Shown: positions 9,105 to 19,856 of the stretch, one piece after another | Numbering within the stretch: position 1 is the stretch's first letter | Layout of the letters: every line of letters begins with the position of its first letter | NCBI RefSeq assembly: GCF_022370635.2 | Contig: NZ_CP092362.2 | Span: 1,240,001-1,304,000 of the forward strand | Direction of reading: 5' to 3' | From: Mycolicibacterium crocinum | Lineage (GTDB): Bacteria > Actinomycetota > Actinomycetes > Mycobacteriales > Mycobacteriaceae | DNA: 64,000 nt | Notes under the pieces: generated by a model | The model's database searches: none | The model's input: the letters and a program-made list of their open reading frames with translations, nothing else | Told to the model about the DNA's origin: nothing | Program-made: the position numbers and the translations under genes

Positions 9105-10031
9105 TCAGCTCAGCTGCGGAATGACCTCTGCGGCAAGGCGTTCCATCTGCTCCCGATCCTCGGCCAGGCTCGCACCGACCGGATGGAGCAGCAGCGTCTG
9201 CGCGCCGGCATCGATCACCTCGCGCAGACCGCGCACGACATCGGACACCGTGCCCGACACCGGGACCGCGTCCACGCCCGGCATCGAGCCGTAGATCCGG
9301 CGCAGCCCGGCCAGCACCCGCTCGCGGGCGCGCGCGGCGTCGTCGTCGACGATCAGATACACGCGCTTGCCGATCCGGAAGGTGTGCGGATCCTTCTCCT
9401 GCTCGGCCAGTTCGGCACGCACGGTCTGCACCGCGGTCGCGAAGTTCTCGGTCGTCGACGATCCCGCTCCCATGAACGCATCACCGTGGCGTACCGCGCG
9501 GGCGATCGCGCGAGGGGCGTTGGCGCCGAACCAGATCGGCGGGTGCGGGCGTTGCACCGGCTTGGGAGAGATCGGCAGATCGTCGACGTCGCGGAAGCGG
9601 CCGTGGAACGTCACTCGCGGCTCGTCGGACCAGGCCGCCTTCATCAACTCCAAGCCCTCGGTGAAGCTGCTGATGAAGGTCTTCGGGTCGACACCGAATG
9701 CCTCGAATTTGCGACGGCCACCGCCGGGCGCCACGCCGAGGTCGAGACGGCCATGGCTGAGCCGGTCGACGGCGGTCACCGTCGACGCCAGCTGCAGCGG
9801 GTCGTGCAGGGACGTGATGAGCACGGCCACCCCGAGCCGCAGGGTGGTGGTGCACGCCGCGGCCCAGGCCAGCAGCTCCATCGGTGCGATCATCGGCGTC
9901 GGGCCGATGATCTGCTCGATGGTCCAGCCGCCCTCGAATCCGAGCTCCTCGGCGCGCGTCAGATAGCTGCGCAGGCCCTCGCCGTCGAAGCCGTCGGCAT
10001 CGAGCTGCGGTATCGAGATCGAGTACGTCAC
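9105..10031 (-). CDS. LLM-class (luciferase-like) flavin/F420-dependent oxidoreductase
   Basis: A 308-residue member of the bacterial luciferase-like TIM-barrel family, which in mycobacteria commonly uses coenzyme F420. Typical stretches are TTLRLGVAVLITSLHDPLQLASTV, LDRLSHGRLDLGVAPG-like text and KPVQRPHPPIWFGA. The predicted start is GTG at 10031 with GGAGG almost touching it, so a nearby start is possible. Substrate cannot be read. It is divergent from sppA, with only about 60 bases between the starts. Confidence 0.85.
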   Translation of the reverse strand: MTYSISIPQLDADGFDGEGLRSYLTRAEELGFEGGWTIEQIIGPTPMIAPMELLAWAAACTTTLRLGVAVLITSLHDPLQLASTVTAVDRLSHGRLDLGVAPGGGRRKFEAFGVDPKTFISSFTEGLELMKAAWSDEPRVTFHGRFRDVDDLPISPKPVQRPHPPIWFGANAPRAIARAVRHGDAFMGAGSSTTENFATAVQTVRAELAEQEKDPHTFRIGKRVYLIVDDDAARARERVLAGLRRIYGSMPGVDAVPVSGTVSDVVRGLREVIDAGAQTLLLHPVGASLAEDREQMERLAAEVIPQLS

Positions 10032-10090
10032 CCCTCCACCGTACGAGCGCGACCGCGGGCACCTGCGTCGGCGTGGGTAACCTCGACTGT

Positions 10091-11896
10091 ATGTTCGCCT
10101 TCCTGCCCGCCGTTCCGGGCGCCGACGACCTCCGCGATGCGCTGCGGCGCATCGACACCGCCCGTCACCACGGGGTTCCCGACGGCTGCATCCTCGAGCT
10201 CGATCTGCACACGGTGCCGCCGGAGTCCAGCAGCTTCGATCCGCTGACCTTCATCACCGGCGGCGGCCGGACGATGCTGCTACGCGACGCGGTCGCCGCG
10301 ATCCATCGTGCCGCCGAGGATCCGCGGGTGGCTGGACTGATTGCGCGAGTGCAGCTTTCGGCCGCCCCGGCCGGCCCGGTGCAGGAACTGCGGGCCGCCA
10401 TCGCCGCGTTCACCGAAACCAAGCCCTCGCTGGCGTGGGCCGAGACCTATCCCGGCACCCTGTCCTACTACTTGGCCTCGGCGTTCTCCGAGGTGTGGAT
10501 GCAGCCGACGGGCACCGTCGGATTGATCGGCTTTGCCACCAACGCGCTGTTCCTGCGTGACGCCCTCGACAAGGCCGGTATCGAAGCCCAGTTCGTCGCC
10601 CGCGGCCAATACAAGTCGGCGGCCAACCTGTTCACCCAGGACCACTACACCGATGCCCACCGGGAGGCCGATTCCCGGCTGATCGCCAGCCTGCACAGCC
10701 AGGTCTGGCAGGCCATCGCCGAGTCCCGCAAGATCGACGTCGCGGCGGTCGATGAACTGGCCAACCGGGCGCCGTTGCTGCGCGACGCGGCGGTCGACGG
10801 ACATCTGGTCGACCGGATCGGTTTCCGCGACGAGGCCTACAGCCGCATCGCTGAACTCGTTGGCGCTGAAGGTATTTCACCAGAGTCCGGCGACGCCGAC
10901 GCGAGCGACAACGCCCCGCCCCGGTTGTACCTGTCCCGCTACGCACAGGCGGGTAAGGGTGGCCCGCAGCTGTCGATGCCGTCGGTTCCGGGCCGTAAGA
11001 AGCGCCCGCGGATCGCGGTGGTCACCGTCGCCGGCTCGATCGTCAGCGGTCGCGGCGGTCCGCAGGGTCTGCCGTTCGGCCGGTCCAGTGCCGGTGGCGA
11101 CACCATCGGCGCGGCGCTTCGCGAGGTGGCCGCCGATGACGACGTGGACGCCGTCGTCGTGCGGGTGGACAGCCCGGGCGGATCGGTGACGGGCTCGGAG
11201 ACCATCTGGCGGGAAGTCGCCCGGGTACGCGCGAAGGGCAAGCCGGTGGTGGCCTCGATGGGTGCGGTCGCCGCGTCGGGCGGCTACTACGTGGCGATGG
11301 CCGCCGATGCCATCGTCGCCAACCCGGGAACGATCACCGGGTCGATCGGAGTGCTGACCGGAAAGCTGGTGGCCCGCGGACTCAAGGAGCGTCTGGGTGT
11401 CGGCTCGGACAGTGTGCGCACCAATGACAATGCGGACGCCTGGTCGGTCAATGCGCCGTTCACCCCGGAGCAGCAGGCCCTGGTGGAAGCCGAGGCGGAT
11501 TTGTTTTACACCGATTTCGTGCAGCGGGTGGCGCAGGCCCGGCACATGTCGGTGGAGGCCGTCGAGGAGGTCGCGCAGGGGCGGGTGTGGACCGGAGCCG
11601 ACGCTCTCGAGCGCGGCCTGGTCGACGAACTCGGTGGGTTGCGGACCGCGGTGCGGCGGGCCAAGGTGCTCGCCGGGATCGACGCCGACACCAAGGCTGA
11701 ACTGGTCAGCTATCCGAGCTCGTCACTGCGAGACTTCCTGCGCCCCAAGCCCTCCTCGCAACCTGCCGCTGCGTCGCTGCCCGAAGCCATCGCGGTGTTG
11801 ATGGGCCAGTCGATCAGGGGAGTGGTCGATCAGGGTGAGCGTGCGCTGACCGGGACCAGCGCGCTGTGGCTGGGGTTCAGCCCAGAGTGGCGCTGA
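10091..11896 (+). CDS. sppA: Signal peptide peptidase SppA / protease IV (S49 family)
   Basis: A 601-residue full-length S49 protease with duplicated domains, the M. tuberculosis Rv0724 counterpart by position and sequence. The Lys-Ser dyad is visible: K175 in [10 protein letters not shown] in the N-terminal half and S396 in [13 protein letters not shown] in the C-terminal half. The start [13 protein letters not shown] matches the mycobacterial form; a GTG 18 bases upstream is a less likely alternative. No clear N-terminal membrane segment is seen. Its last 20 bases overlap the convergent methyltransferase gene. Confidence 0.94.
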   Translation: MFAFLPAVPGADDLRDALRRIDTARHHGVPDGCILELDLHTVPPESSSFDPLTFITGGGRTMLLRDAVAAIHRAAEDPRVAGLIARVQLSAAPAGPVQELRAAIAAFTETKPSLAWAETYPGTLSYYLASAFSEVWMQPTGTVGLIGFATNALFLRDALDKAGIEAQFVARGQYKSAANLFTQDHYTDAHREADSRLIASLHSQVWQAIAESRKIDVAAVDELANRAPLLRDAAVDGHLVDRIGFRDEAYSRIAELVGAEGISPESGDADASDNAPPRLYLSRYAQAGKGGPQLSMPSVPGRKKRPRIAVVTVAGSIVSGRGGPQGLPFGRSSAGGDTIGAALREVAADDDVDAVVVRVDSPGGSVTGSETIWREVARVRAKGKPVVASMGAVAASGGYYVAMAADAIVANPGTITGSIGVLTGKLVARGLKERLGVGSDSVRTNDNADAWSVNAPFTPEQQALVEAEADLFYTDFVQRVAQARHMSVEAVEEVAQGRVWTGADALERGLVDELGGLRTAVRRAKVLAGIDADTKAELVSYPSSSLRDFLRPKPSSQPAAASLPEAIAVLMGQSIRGVVDQGERALTGTSALWLGFSPEWR

Positions 11897-12791
11897 CGTA
11901 GACGATTTCGCCGAACGGGTCGTTGTCGTCCCGCTCGGGTGGGGCGGGCACACCATTGCGTGCGAACAGCTCGTCACTGGGAATTCCGGTGACATCCCAG
12001 CCCTTCTCGCCGAGGTAGGAGATGACGTGGCTACGCGGGCCGGCGTAGACCAGTGACCCCATGTCGATATCCAGACCGTGTTCGCGGGCTTGGGCGGTCA
12101 TCGCGGTGCCCTTCTCGGGGTCGAAATCCATGATGCTGGGCACGAATTCGGTGGCGACCATGCTGCCCGGCGCGCTCAATTCCGTGATCGTGTCGAACAA
12201 CCGGTCCTGCGCCTCCGGCGGCAGGTAGACCAGCAGCCCCTCGGCCACCCACGCGGTGGGCACGCTGGGATCAAAGCCGGCGGCGCGCAATGCGGCGGGC
12301 CAGTCCTCACGGAGGTCGATGCCCACGGTGCGGTGCTGCGCGGCGGGCTCGGCGCCGATCCCGGCGAGTACACCGGTCTTGAACTCGATGACGTCGGGTT
12401 GGTCGATCTCGAACACCGTGGTGCCCGACGGCCAGGGCAGCCGGTAGGCGCGTGCGTCCAGGCCCGACGCCAGAATCACCGCCTGCCGGATGCCGGTGGC
12501 GGTCGCGGCGGCGAAGTAGTCGTCGAAGAACTTGGCGCGCACGCCCATTCCGTTGATCATCGATTGCATGCGCTCGGGGGCGAGCTCGCCGAATGCCGAG
12601 GCATCGACGTCGCCGTCGATCAGCTTGACGAAGAACTCGATGCCAACCGCCCGGACGAGGGGATCGGCGAACGGGTCATCGACCAGGCGCCGCGGGTCCT
12701 TGGTGGCCAGAGCGCGCCCGGCGGCGACCGCCGTCGCGGTGGGGCCGACGCTCGAGGTCAGGTCCCAGCTGTCGTTATCGGTGCGAGCCAT
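11877..12791 (-). CDS. SAM-dependent methyltransferase, TIGR00027/UPF0677 family (copy 4 of 4)
   Basis: A 304-residue mycobacterial-type putative O-methyltransferase of the LCM/PPM-like fold. The SAM-binding signature [17 protein letters not shown] and the following [11 protein letters not shown] are present, as is the family opener [12 protein letters not shown]. It is the last gene of a four-copy tandem array transcribed on the minus strand and overlaps the end of sppA by 20 bases. The natural substrate of this large mycobacterial family is unknown. Confidence 0.92.
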   Translation of the reverse strand: MARTDNDSWDLTSSVGPTATAVAAGRALATKDPRRLVDDPFADPLVRAVGIEFFVKLIDGDVDASAFGELAPERMQSMINGMGVRAKFFDDYFAAATATGIRQAVILASGLDARAYRLPWPSGTTVFEIDQPDVIEFKTGVLAGIGAEPAAQHRTVGIDLREDWPAALRAAGFDPSVPTAWVAEGLLVYLPPEAQDRLFDTITELSAPGSMVATEFVPSIMDFDPEKGTAMTAQAREHGLDIDMGSLVYAGPRSHVISYLGEKGWDVTGIPSDELFARNGVPAPPERDDNDPFGEIVYVSATLG

Positions 12792-12799
12792 GCGTGCTC

Positions 12800-13717
12800 C
12801 TAGGAAAGGGTGGCGGTCAGATAACCGGTGCTGTCACTGAACTGCACCAGTGTCTCGTCGTCGGGCATCTCGAATCCGTTGACGGCGTACGACTCCCGGG
12901 TGGTCAGCGTGCTGATCCGCCAACCACGTTCGGCGAGGTAGTCACCGGCCGGATTGCGCTCGCCGTCGTAGAACAACGCGGGCAGGTCGATGTCCGAGCC
13001 GATCTGAGACGAATACTTCTTGAACCGGTCGCGCCAGCTGTCGGGCAGCGTCGTTCCCGCGGCCATGAACTCGGTGGCGAAGCGGCTGCCCGGAGCCGAC
13101 AGCGCGGTGACGTTGTCGAGCAACCGGTCCTGCGCCTCCGGCGGCAGGTAGATCAACAGGCCCTCGGCGATCCACGCCGTCGGCTGGTCGACGTCGAAAC
13201 CGTTCTCCCGCAACGCCGTCGGCCAGTCATCACGCAGATCGATGGCGACAGTGCGGCGATCGGCGGTGGGGGACACGCCGAGGTCGGCCATCACGCGGGT
13301 CTTGAACTCGATGACCTGCGGCTGGTCCAGTTCGAACACCACCGAGCCGGCCGGCCAGCTCATCCGGTAGGCGCGGGTGTCCAGACCCGAGGCCAGGATG
13401 ACCGCTTGCCGAATACCGTCGCGGGCCGCATTGGTGAAGACGTTGTCGAAGTACCGGGTTCGCACGGCGATCTGCTCGGTCATGCGGCGCCGGTTGAGCA
13501 TCGGATCGTCTTCGATGTTGGCCTCGCCGTTGGCAACTCGAATCAGGGACTCCACGCCGACGGCGTTGACCAGTGCCTCGGCGTAGGGGTCGTTGATCAG
13601 CGCTTCCGGACCTCGAGACGCCAGCGCGCGCGATGCCGCCACCGATGTTGCGGTGGCGCCGACGCTGGACGCGAGGTCCCAGGTGTCGCCCTCGTAGCGG
13701 ATGTGGGTTTGGCTCAT
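12800..13717 (-). CDS. SAM-dependent methyltransferase, TIGR00027/UPF0677 family (copy 3 of 4)
   Basis: A 305-residue paralogue with [17 protein letters not shown] and [11 protein letters not shown] as the SAM-binding region. The mid-protein segment [22 protein letters not shown] is shared with its neighbours. Only eight bases separate it from copy 4 and four from copy 2, so it is surely co-transcribed with them. It is the most divergent copy at its N terminus ([20 protein letters not shown]). Confidence 0.92.
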   Translation of the reverse strand: MSQTHIRYEGDTWDLASSVGATATSVAASRALASRGPEALINDPYAEALVNAVGVESLIRVANGEANIEDDPMLNRRRMTEQIAVRTRYFDNVFTNAARDGIRQAVILASGLDTRAYRMSWPAGSVVFELDQPQVIEFKTRVMADLGVSPTADRRTVAIDLRDDWPTALRENGFDVDQPTAWIAEGLLIYLPPEAQDRLLDNVTALSAPGSRFATEFMAAGTTLPDSWRDRFKKYSSQIGSDIDLPALFYDGERNPAGDYLAERGWRISTLTTRESYAVNGFEMPDDETLVQFSDSTGYLTATLS

Positions 13718-13721
13718 GGTG

Positions 13722-14627
13722 TTACTTCCGAATCGCGGTGACGGAGACAGAATTACGCAGGGACTCGGTCAATTCGGTCTCGGGGAAGGGCCGGCCGTAG
13801 ACGCCGAACATTTCCTCGCGGGCCCGGGCACTGACCTGCCAGCCCTGCTGTTCGAGATAACCGATGACCGGATTACGGTCGCCGGCGTAGAACAAATCGG
13901 CCATGTCGAGATCCAGGCCCCGCTCACGCCACTGGCTGCTGATCGCCTTGGAGCGCGCGGCCAGGCCGGCGCCGCCGTCCGGGTGGTATTCGGTGGCGAT
14001 CCGGCTGCCCGGCGCGGAGAGCTCGGTGATGTTGTCGAACAACCGATCCTGAGCCTCCGGCGGCAAATAGACCAGCAGGCCCTCGGCACTCCATGCGGTC
14101 GGCTTGGTGTCGTCGAAACCGTTGGCCCGCAAGGCAGCCGGCCAATCCTCACGCAGGTCGATACTCACCGAGCGAAGCTCGGCGGTGGGGGAGGCGCCCA
14201 GAGCGGCCAGCGTCTCGGTCTTGAAGTCGATCACCTGGGGCTGGTCGATCTCGAAGACCACCATGCCGGCCGGCCAATCCAGCCGGTACGACCGCGAGTC
14301 CAGGCCGGAGGGCAGGATCACCGCCTGGCGGACTCCGGCCGCGGCCGCGTCGAGGAAGAAGTCGTCGAAGAAGCGGGTTCGCACCGCCATCACGTCGGTC
14401 ATCACCCGGGCGGTGTTCTCGGACTCGACTTCACGCAGATCGAGGTCGCCGTCGACCATCTTGGTGAAGACGTCGATGCCGACGGCGCGAACCAGGGGTG
14501 CGGCGAACGGATCGTCGATGAGGGCGTTCTCTTCCCGACTGGCCACTGCACGGGCGGCGGCCACCATGGTGGCGGTGGTGCCGACGCTGGTGGCCAGGTC
14601 CCAGGAGTCCGAATCGCTGCGGCTCAT
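13722..14627 (-). CDS. SAM-dependent methyltransferase, TIGR00027/UPF0677 family (copy 2 of 4)
   Basis: A 301-residue paralogue with [17 protein letters not shown] and [11 protein letters not shown]. Note Pro-Ser in place of the Ala-Ser seen in copies 1, 3 and 4 in the first glycine motif. Its ATG overlaps the stop of copy 1 by four bases. Confidence 0.92.
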   Translation of the reverse strand: MSRSDSDSWDLATSVGTTATMVAAARAVASREENALIDDPFAAPLVRAVGIDVFTKMVDGDLDLREVESENTARVMTDVMAVRTRFFDDFFLDAAAAGVRQAVILPSGLDSRSYRLDWPAGMVVFEIDQPQVIDFKTETLAALGASPTAELRSVSIDLREDWPAALRANGFDDTKPTAWSAEGLLVYLPPEAQDRLFDNITELSAPGSRIATEYHPDGGAGLAARSKAISSQWRERGLDLDMADLFYAGDRNPVIGYLEQQGWQVSARAREEMFGVYGRPFPETELTESLRNSVSVTAIRK

Positions 14628-15544
14628 CGGTCGCCGCCGTAGACCGCGCTGAGGTAGTAGAGCTTGCCCATCGGCTCGTCCTCGCCGAAGGTTCCGCGCC
14701 GGCCCGCGGCCAGCAGGTCGTTGACTGCGGCTCGGTCGGTCTTCCAGCCGTGGCCTTCGAGGTAGTCGCTGGCCTCATTGCGCTCGCCGAGATACACCAG
14801 TGAGCCGAAGTCGAGGTCGAAGCCGTTGTCGCGCCAGTGCTGGGAGATGCTCTCCATCTTTTCCCGCGACTCTTCCTGCTCGTCGGGGTTCGACGGTGGC
14901 GCGGTGTCGATGGCGACCCGGCTGCCGGGGGCGGACAAGTCGGTGATGGTGTCCAGCAGGCGATCCTGCGCCTCCGGGGGCAGGTAGCCCAGCAAGCCTT
15001 CGGCGCTCCAGGCCGTCGGGGCCTGCGGGTCGAAGCCGGCCTCGCGCAGCGCGGTCGCCCAGTCGTTGCGCAGATCCATCGCCACGGTCCGGCGCTCGCA
15101 CGTCGGTGAGGCGCCCTGCTCGGCGAGGGTCTGCGTCTTGAACGCGATCACCTCGGGCTGGTCGATCTCATAGACGACCATGCCGGCCGGCCAGTCGAGC
15201 CGATAGGCGCGGGAGTCCAGACCGGAGGCGAGGATGACGACCTGGCGCACACCGGCCTCGGCCGCGGCGAGGAAAAACTCGTCGAAGAACTTGGTCCGCA
15301 CGGCCATGTTGTCGGTCATCCGGGTCACGCCCATCGCCGCCTCGTCGTCGGCGATCGCCAGGTCTCCGCTGGCCATCTTGGTGAAGAAGTCGACGCCGAC
15401 GGCGCGCACCAGGGGTTCGGCGAACGGATCATCGATCAGAGGCTCGTCCTCGCGGCTCGCCGCGGCGCGGGCGGCGGCGACCAGAGTCGCGGTGGCTCCC
15501 ACGCTGGATGCCAGGTCCCAGGTGTCATTGTCGGTACGCGTCAT
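14624..15544 (-). CDS. SAM-dependent methyltransferase, TIGR00027/UPF0677 family (copy 1 of 4)
   Basis: A 306-residue paralogue, the promoter-proximal gene of the array. [17 protein letters not shown] and [11 protein letters not shown] mark the SAM-binding region. The AT-rich stretch just upstream (about 15565-15600) is the obvious place for the array promoter, which would be divergent from secY. M. tuberculosis has related genes in the same interval between sppA and secY. Confidence 0.92.
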   Translation of the reverse strand: MTRTDNDTWDLASSVGATATLVAAARAAASREDEPLIDDPFAEPLVRAVGVDFFTKMASGDLAIADDEAAMGVTRMTDNMAVRTKFFDEFFLAAAEAGVRQVVILASGLDSRAYRLDWPAGMVVYEIDQPEVIAFKTQTLAEQGASPTCERRTVAMDLRNDWATALREAGFDPQAPTAWSAEGLLGYLPPEAQDRLLDTITDLSAPGSRVAIDTAPPSNPDEQEESREKMESISQHWRDNGFDLDFGSLVYLGERNEASDYLEGHGWKTDRAAVNDLLAAGRRGTFGEDEPMGKLYYLSAVYGGDR

Positions 15545-15826
15545 CGTCAGGCCCTTACTGCTGCAACTGATACTTAGCCAATATAACCACTATCGACTGT
15601 ACGGTGTTCCCGCTGTGGGACCGCTGTGAGCGCGAGGCGCCGGGTGGAGCCCATCCGCGGATTCCCGCCCTGCCTGGGCCAACTGTTACTCTCGTAGACT
15701 GTTTGAGCGAGCGGTGCCGCGGGAGGAAACCTGGCGGCGATCGGCGCTAGGCAGGATTACCCGAACGCTGGCCAGGCCAGCCCCATTGGCACGCTGAGAT
15801 TCACGTCCGGCTGCCCAGGAGGAAGA
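15545..15826. promoter_or_regulatory. Divergent intergenic region between methyltransferase array and secY
   Basis: No gene is seen in these 282 bases. On the plus strand TAGACT at 15695-15700 is a plausible -10 for secY but no good -35 accompanies it. AGGAGGA at 15818-15824 is the secY ribosome-binding site. The AT-rich part near 15565-15600 should hold the promoter for the minus-strand methyltransferases. Confidence 0.4.
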
Positions 15827-17152
15827 GTGCTCTCGGCTTTCATCTCTTCGCTCAGGACGGCCGACCTGAGGCGAAAGATCCTGTTCACGCTGGGCCTTGT
15901 GATTCTGTACCGGGTCGGCGCCTCACTGCCGTCCCCCGGGGTCAATTACAAGAACGTCCACCAATGCATCGAGCAGGTGAGTGGTGGCGCCGGCGGACAG
16001 ATCTACTCGCTGATCAACCTCTTCTCCGGCGGCGCGCTGCTGCAGCTGACGGTGTTCGCGGTCGGCGTAATGCCCTACATCACCGCCAGCATCATCGTGC
16101 AGCTGCTGACGGTGGTGATCCCGCGCTTCGAACAGCTGCGTAAAGAAGGTCAGGCCGGCCAGGCCAAGATGACCCAATACACGCGCTACCTGGCGATCGC
16201 GCTGGCCATCCTGCAGGCCACCAGCATCGTGGCGCTGGCCGCCAACGGCGGTCTGCTGCAGGGCTGCACGCTGCAGATCCTGCAGAGCCAGAGCATCTTC
16301 TCGCTGGTGATCATCGTGCTGGTGATGACCGCGGGTGCCGCGCTGGTCATGTGGATGGGCGAGCTGGTCACCGAGCGCGGCATCGGCAACGGCATGTCGC
16401 TGCTGATCTTCGCCGGTATCGCGGCCCGTATCCCCGCCGAGGGCAAGAGCATCCTGGACAGCCGCGGCGGCCTGATCTTCACCGCCGTCTGCGCGGCCGC
16501 CCTGCTGATCATCATCGGCGTCGTCTTCGTCGAGCAGGGTCAGCGCCGTATCCCGGTGCAATACGCCAAGCGCATGGTCGGCCGCCGCATGTACGGCGGC
16601 ACGTCGACCTACCTGCCGCTCAAGGTCAACCAGGCCGGCGTCATCCCCGTCATCTTCGCCTCGTCGCTGATCTACATCCCGCACCTGATCACTCAGCTGA
16701 TCCAAAGCGGGCGCACCACCCCGAGCAACGGCTGGTGGGATCGCTTCGTCGCCAACTACCTGACCAACCCCGCCGATCCGGTGTACATCGGCATCTACTT
16801 CGGGCTGATCATCTTCTTCACCTACTTCTATGTGTCGATCACGTTCAACCCCGACGAGCGTGCCGACGAAATGAAGAAGTTCGGTGGGTTCATCCCCGGT
16901 ATCCGGCCGGGTAAGCCGACCGCGGACTACCTGCGCTTCGTGCTGAACCGGATCACGCTGCCCGGCTCGATCTACCTGGGTGTGATCGCCGTTCTGCCGA
17001 ACGTGTTCCTGCAGATGGGTAATAGCGGCGGCGTCCAGAACCTGCCGTTCGGCGGTACCGCGGTTCTGATCATGATCGGTGTCGGCTTGGATACGGTCAA
17101 ACAGATCGAGAGCCAGCTCATGCAGCGCAACTACGAAGGGTTCCTGAAGTGA
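15827..17152 (+). CDS. secY: Protein translocase subunit SecY
   Basis: A 441-residue channel subunit of the SecYEG translocon with about ten membrane segments. Recognisable blocks include [41 protein letters not shown] and the C-terminal [15 protein letters not shown] segment. The start is GTG ([17 protein letters not shown]) after a strong AGGAGGA. Its stop overlaps the adk start (GTGA), and secY-adk-map form one operon as in M. tuberculosis. Confidence 0.98.
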   Translation: MLSAFISSLRTADLRRKILFTLGLVILYRVGASLPSPGVNYKNVHQCIEQVSGGAGGQIYSLINLFSGGALLQLTVFAVGVMPYITASIIVQLLTVVIPRFEQLRKEGQAGQAKMTQYTRYLAIALAILQATSIVALAANGGLLQGCTLQILQSQSIFSLVIIVLVMTAGAALVMWMGELVTERGIGNGMSLLIFAGIAARIPAEGKSILDSRGGLIFTAVCAAALLIIIGVVFVEQGQRRIPVQYAKRMVGRRMYGGTSTYLPLKVNQAGVIPVIFASSLIYIPHLITQLIQSGRTTPSNGWWDRFVANYLTNPADPVYIGIYFGLIIFFTYFYVSITFNPDERADEMKKFGGFIPGIRPGKPTADYLRFVLNRITLPGSIYLGVIAVLPNVFLQMGNSGGVQNLPFGGTAVLIMIGVGLDTVKQIESQLMQRNYEGFLK

Positions 17153-17694
17153 GAATCGTTCTGCTGGGACCGCCGGGCGCGGGCAAAGGAACTCAGGCGG
17201 TCAAGCTGGCGGACAAGCTCGGGGTACCGCAGATCTCGACCGGTGACCTGTTCCGGCACAACATCAGCACCGGCACCGAGCTGGGGCTGGAGGCCAAGAA
17301 GTACCTCGACGCCGGCGACCTGGTCCCGGCATCGCTGACCAATGAACTGGTCGACGACCGGCTCAACGATGCCGATGTGGCCGGTGGCTTCATCCTCGAC
17401 GGCTTCCCCCGCTCGGTGGAGCAGGCCGAGGCGCTCAAGCAGATGCTCGCCAAGCGCGACCTGCAGCTCGATGCCGTGCTGGAGTTCCGGGTGCCCGAGG
17501 ACGAGCTGGTCGAGCGGCTCAAGGGCCGTGGCCGCGCCGACGACACCGAGGACGTGATCCGCAACCGGTTCAAGGTGTACCGGGACGAGACCGCGCCGCT
17601 GCTGGACTACTACTCCGACGAGCTCAAGACCGTCGACGCCGTCGGCAGCCTCGACGAGGTGTTCGCCCGGGCGCTGCACGCCCTCGGTCGCTGA
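17149..17694 (+). CDS. adk: Adenylate kinase
   Basis: A 181-residue enzyme interconverting ATP + AMP and two ADP. The P-loop [11 protein letters not shown] is at residues about 7-17, the AMP-binding STGDLFR near 30, [10 protein letters not shown] near 84 and the short LID region with [15 protein letters not shown] near 125. The length and short LID match the actinobacterial form. GTG start overlaps the secY stop. Confidence 0.97.
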   Translation: MRIVLLGPPGAGKGTQAVKLADKLGVPQISTGDLFRHNISTGTELGLEAKKYLDAGDLVPASLTNELVDDRLNDADVAGGFILDGFPRSVEQAEALKQMLAKRDLQLDAVLEFRVPEDELVERLKGRGRADDTEDVIRNRFKVYRDETAPLLDYYSDELKTVDAVGSLDEVFARALHALGR

Positions 17695-17700
17695 TTTTCG

Positions 17701-18498
17701 ATGGTTTCCCTGCCCGGGCTGCGTAACCGCAAGACCGTTCCCGCCCGCACGCCGGGTGAATTGGACGCGATGGCGGCTGCGGGCGCCGTGGTGGCCGCGG
17801 CCCTGCGCGCTGTTCAGGCCGCGGCCGCACCCGGGGTATCGACGAAGGATCTCGACGACGTCGCCGAGTCGGTGATCCGCAAGGCCAACGGCACACCGTC
17901 GTTCCTGGGCTACCACGGTTACCCGGCCAGCATCTGCTCGTCGGTCAATGACCGTGTGGTGCACGGCATTCCGACGCCGGACGAGAAGCTCGCGGCCGGC
18001 GACCTGGTGTCGATCGACTGCGGTGCGATCATCGACGGCTGGCACGGGGACGCCGCGGTCACCTTCGGGATCGGCCCGCTGATCGCGATGGACGAAGCGC
18101 TGTCGGCCGCGACGAAGCAGTCGATGGAAGCCGGTATCGCGGCGATGATCCCGGGCAATCGGCTCACCGACGTCTCGCACGCCATCGAGACCGGCACTCG
18201 CGCCGCCGAACAGACCTACGGGCGGCGGTTCGGCATCGTCGCCGGCTATGGCGGGCATGGGATCGGTCGGGCCATGCACATGGACCCGTTCCTGCCCAAC
18301 GAGGGCGAGCCCGGCCGCGGACCGATGTTAGTGGCCGGCTCGGTCCTGGCGATCGAACCGATGCTGACGCTGGGCACCACCAAGACCCGGATCCTGGCCG
18401 ACGAGTGGACCGTCGTCACCGCCGACGGGTCGCGCGCGGCGCACTGGGAACACACCGTCGCGGTCACCGACGACGGCCCGCGCATCCTCACCGCGTAA
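17701..18498 (+). CDS. map: Methionine aminopeptidase, type I
   Basis: A 265-residue enzyme that removes the initiator Met from nascent proteins. The dinuclear metal ligands of the pita-bread fold are in place: two Asp in [15 protein letters not shown], His in GYGGHGIGR, Glu in LAIEPML and Glu in WEHTVAV. There is no N-terminal SH3-type extension, so it matches the short mycobacterial MapA form. It follows adk by six bases. Confidence 0.97.
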   Translation: MVSLPGLRNRKTVPARTPGELDAMAAAGAVVAAALRAVQAAAAPGVSTKDLDDVAESVIRKANGTPSFLGYHGYPASICSSVNDRVVHGIPTPDEKLAAGDLVSIDCGAIIDGWHGDAAVTFGIGPLIAMDEALSAATKQSMEAGIAAMIPGNRLTDVSHAIETGTRAAEQTYGRRFGIVAGYGGHGIGRAMHMDPFLPNEGEPGRGPMLVAGSVLAIEPMLTLGTTKTRILADEWTVVTADGSRAAHWEHTVAVTDDGPRILTA

Positions 18499-18520
18499 TC
18501 CGCGCCTGCGGCGCACACTG

Positions 18521-18548
18521 TGAACCAGACAGTCACCGGTTACGTGTC
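18521..18548 (+). promoter_or_regulatory. SigL-type autoregulatory promoter of sigL-rslA
   Basis: TGAACC at 18521-18526 and CGTGTC at 18543-18548 are separated by 16 bases. This fits the SigL -35/-10 consensus described for M. tuberculosis, where sigL transcribes itself. The -10 lies 15 bases before the sigL start codon. The same two hexamers with the same spacing recur at 19857-19884. Confidence 0.85.
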
Positions 18549-18563
18549 TCAACCGGGAGGTTG

Positions 18564-19082
18564 ATGATGGACGACCCGGAGGCGGCGTTGGTGCGGGTGC
18601 TCTACGAGGAGCACGCGGCCGCATTGTGGCGCTACGCGCTGCGGCTCACCGGCGATCCGGCGCGCGCCGAGGACGTGGTCCAGGAGACGCTGCTGCGGGC
18701 CTGGCAACACCCCGAGGTGGCCGGCGACGCCGAGCGTTCCGCCCGGGCGTGGTTGTTCACCGTCGCCCGCAACATGATCATCGACGAACGGCGCAGCGCC
18801 CGGTTCCGCAGGGAAACCGACTCGCTGAACACCGAGGGGGCGCCGGAGCCCGCCGGACCCGACGAGGTCAACACCGCGCTCGACCGGTTACTCATCGGGG
18901 ATGCGCTGGCTCAGCTGTCGCCCGATCATCGCGCGGTGGTCCGCCGCTCTTACTATCTTGGCTGGACCACGGCGCAGATCGCGGCCGACCTTCAGATCGC
19001 CGAGGGGACGGTCAAGTCGCGGCTGCACTACGCGGTGCGCGCGCTTCGGCTGACGTTGCAGGAGATGGGGGTGACCCGATGA
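18564..19082 (+). CDS. sigL: ECF RNA polymerase sigma factor SigL
   Basis: A 172-residue group IV sigma factor with region 2 (LWRYALRLTGDPARAEDVVQETLLRAW...ARAWLFTVARNMIIDERRS) and region 4 (ALAQLSPDHRAVVRRSYYLGWTTAQIAADLQIAEGTVKSRLHYAVRALR). It matches M. tuberculosis SigL (Rv0735) closely and has the same neighbours. ATG 18564 follows GGGAGG by three bases; ATG 18567 is equally possible. The stop overlaps rslA (ATGA). Its promoter is of the type SigL itself recognises. Confidence 0.96.
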   Translation: MMDDPEAALVRVLYEEHAAALWRYALRLTGDPARAEDVVQETLLRAWQHPEVAGDAERSARAWLFTVARNMIIDERRSARFRRETDSLNTEGAPEPAGPDEVNTALDRLLIGDALAQLSPDHRAVVRRSYYLGWTTAQIAADLQIAEGTVKSRLHYAVRALRLTLQEMGVTR

Positions 19083-19783
19083 ACGATCCGTACGAAACCT
19101 GGGACGCCGCCTACGTGCTGGGGTCGCTGTCCAGCACCGAGCGCCGCGAGTACGAAGCGCACCTCAGCGGATGCGTGCCCTGCCGGACATCGGTCGGTGA
19201 GCTCAGTGGGATGCCCGCGCTGCTGGCCATGCTCAGCCCCGACGAGGTGACCGCCATCGACACCGGCGGGATCGAACCCCCGCCGCTGCGTCCACAACTG
19301 CTGGACGGGGTGTTGTTCGAGGTACGCCGGCGCCGGCGCCGGGGACGCTGGGTCACCTGGTCGGTGGCCGCCGCGGCCGCCGCGGTGCTGGCGGTCGGAA
19401 TCCTCGTCGCGATCAAGCCCGCGCCATTCGGTACGCCGACGCCCGCGCCGCAGGTGTCGGCTGCGACGGTCAGCATGACGCCGGTGATGCCGTCGTCGTT
19501 CGAGGCGACGCTGCAGGTGACTCCGATGGGGTGGGGCACTCACATCGAGATGACATGCACCTATCGCGAGGAGCTCGGCGCGGGCGCACACGAGGACGCG
19601 GACAAGCTGGCGATGTATGCCGTCGGCCGCGATGGCAGCCGAGTCCAGCTGGCGACGTGGATGGCCCGTGAAGGCGAATCGGCCTCACCCACCGGCAGCA
19701 CCTCGATGCCGATGGAGAAGATCTCCGCGGTGCAGGTGGTCAAGGTGGAGACCGGCGACGTGCTGCTACAGCGCAGTCTGTAG
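19079..19783 (+). CDS. rslA: Membrane anti-sigma factor RslA (zinc-associated anti-sigma)
   Basis: A 234-residue anti-sigma factor that should hold SigL at the membrane. The ZAS motif is present: H28, C32 and C35 in HLSGCVPC. A positively charged stretch RRRRRRGR precedes one membrane helix (about residues 91-112), and the C-terminal part is outside the cell with a WGTHIEMTCTY motif typical of RskA/RslA-type domains. Start ATG overlaps the sigL stop by four bases. By analogy to M. tuberculosis RslA, oxidation of the Zn-thiolate site would release SigL. Confidence 0.93.
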   Translation: MNDPYETWDAAYVLGSLSSTERREYEAHLSGCVPCRTSVGELSGMPALLAMLSPDEVTAIDTGGIEPPPLRPQLLDGVLFEVRRRRRRGRWVTWSVAAAAAAVLAVGILVAIKPAPFGTPTPAPQVSAATVSMTPVMPSSFEATLQVTPMGWGTHIEMTCTYREELGAGAHEDADKLAMYAVGRDGSRVQLATWMAREGESASPTGSTSMPMEKISAVQVVKVETGDVLLQRSL

Positions 19784-19788
19784 TCCGC

Positions 19789-19806
19789 ACTGATCTGTCG
19801 ATCAGT
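19789..19806. promoter_or_regulatory. Perfect ACTGATC/GATCAGT palindrome between rslA and the second SigL promoter
   Basis: ACTGATC-TGTC-GATCAGT has seven-base arms around a four-base centre. A third half-site GATCAGT occurs at 19838-19844. It lies 51 bases upstream of the SigL-type -35 element and has no following T-run, so an operator is more likely than a terminator. Confidence 0.55.
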
Positions 19807-19856
19807 CAAAAGCCTTACCCACAAGCACTTTTCGATCGATCAGTCCCCGGTTGTCG

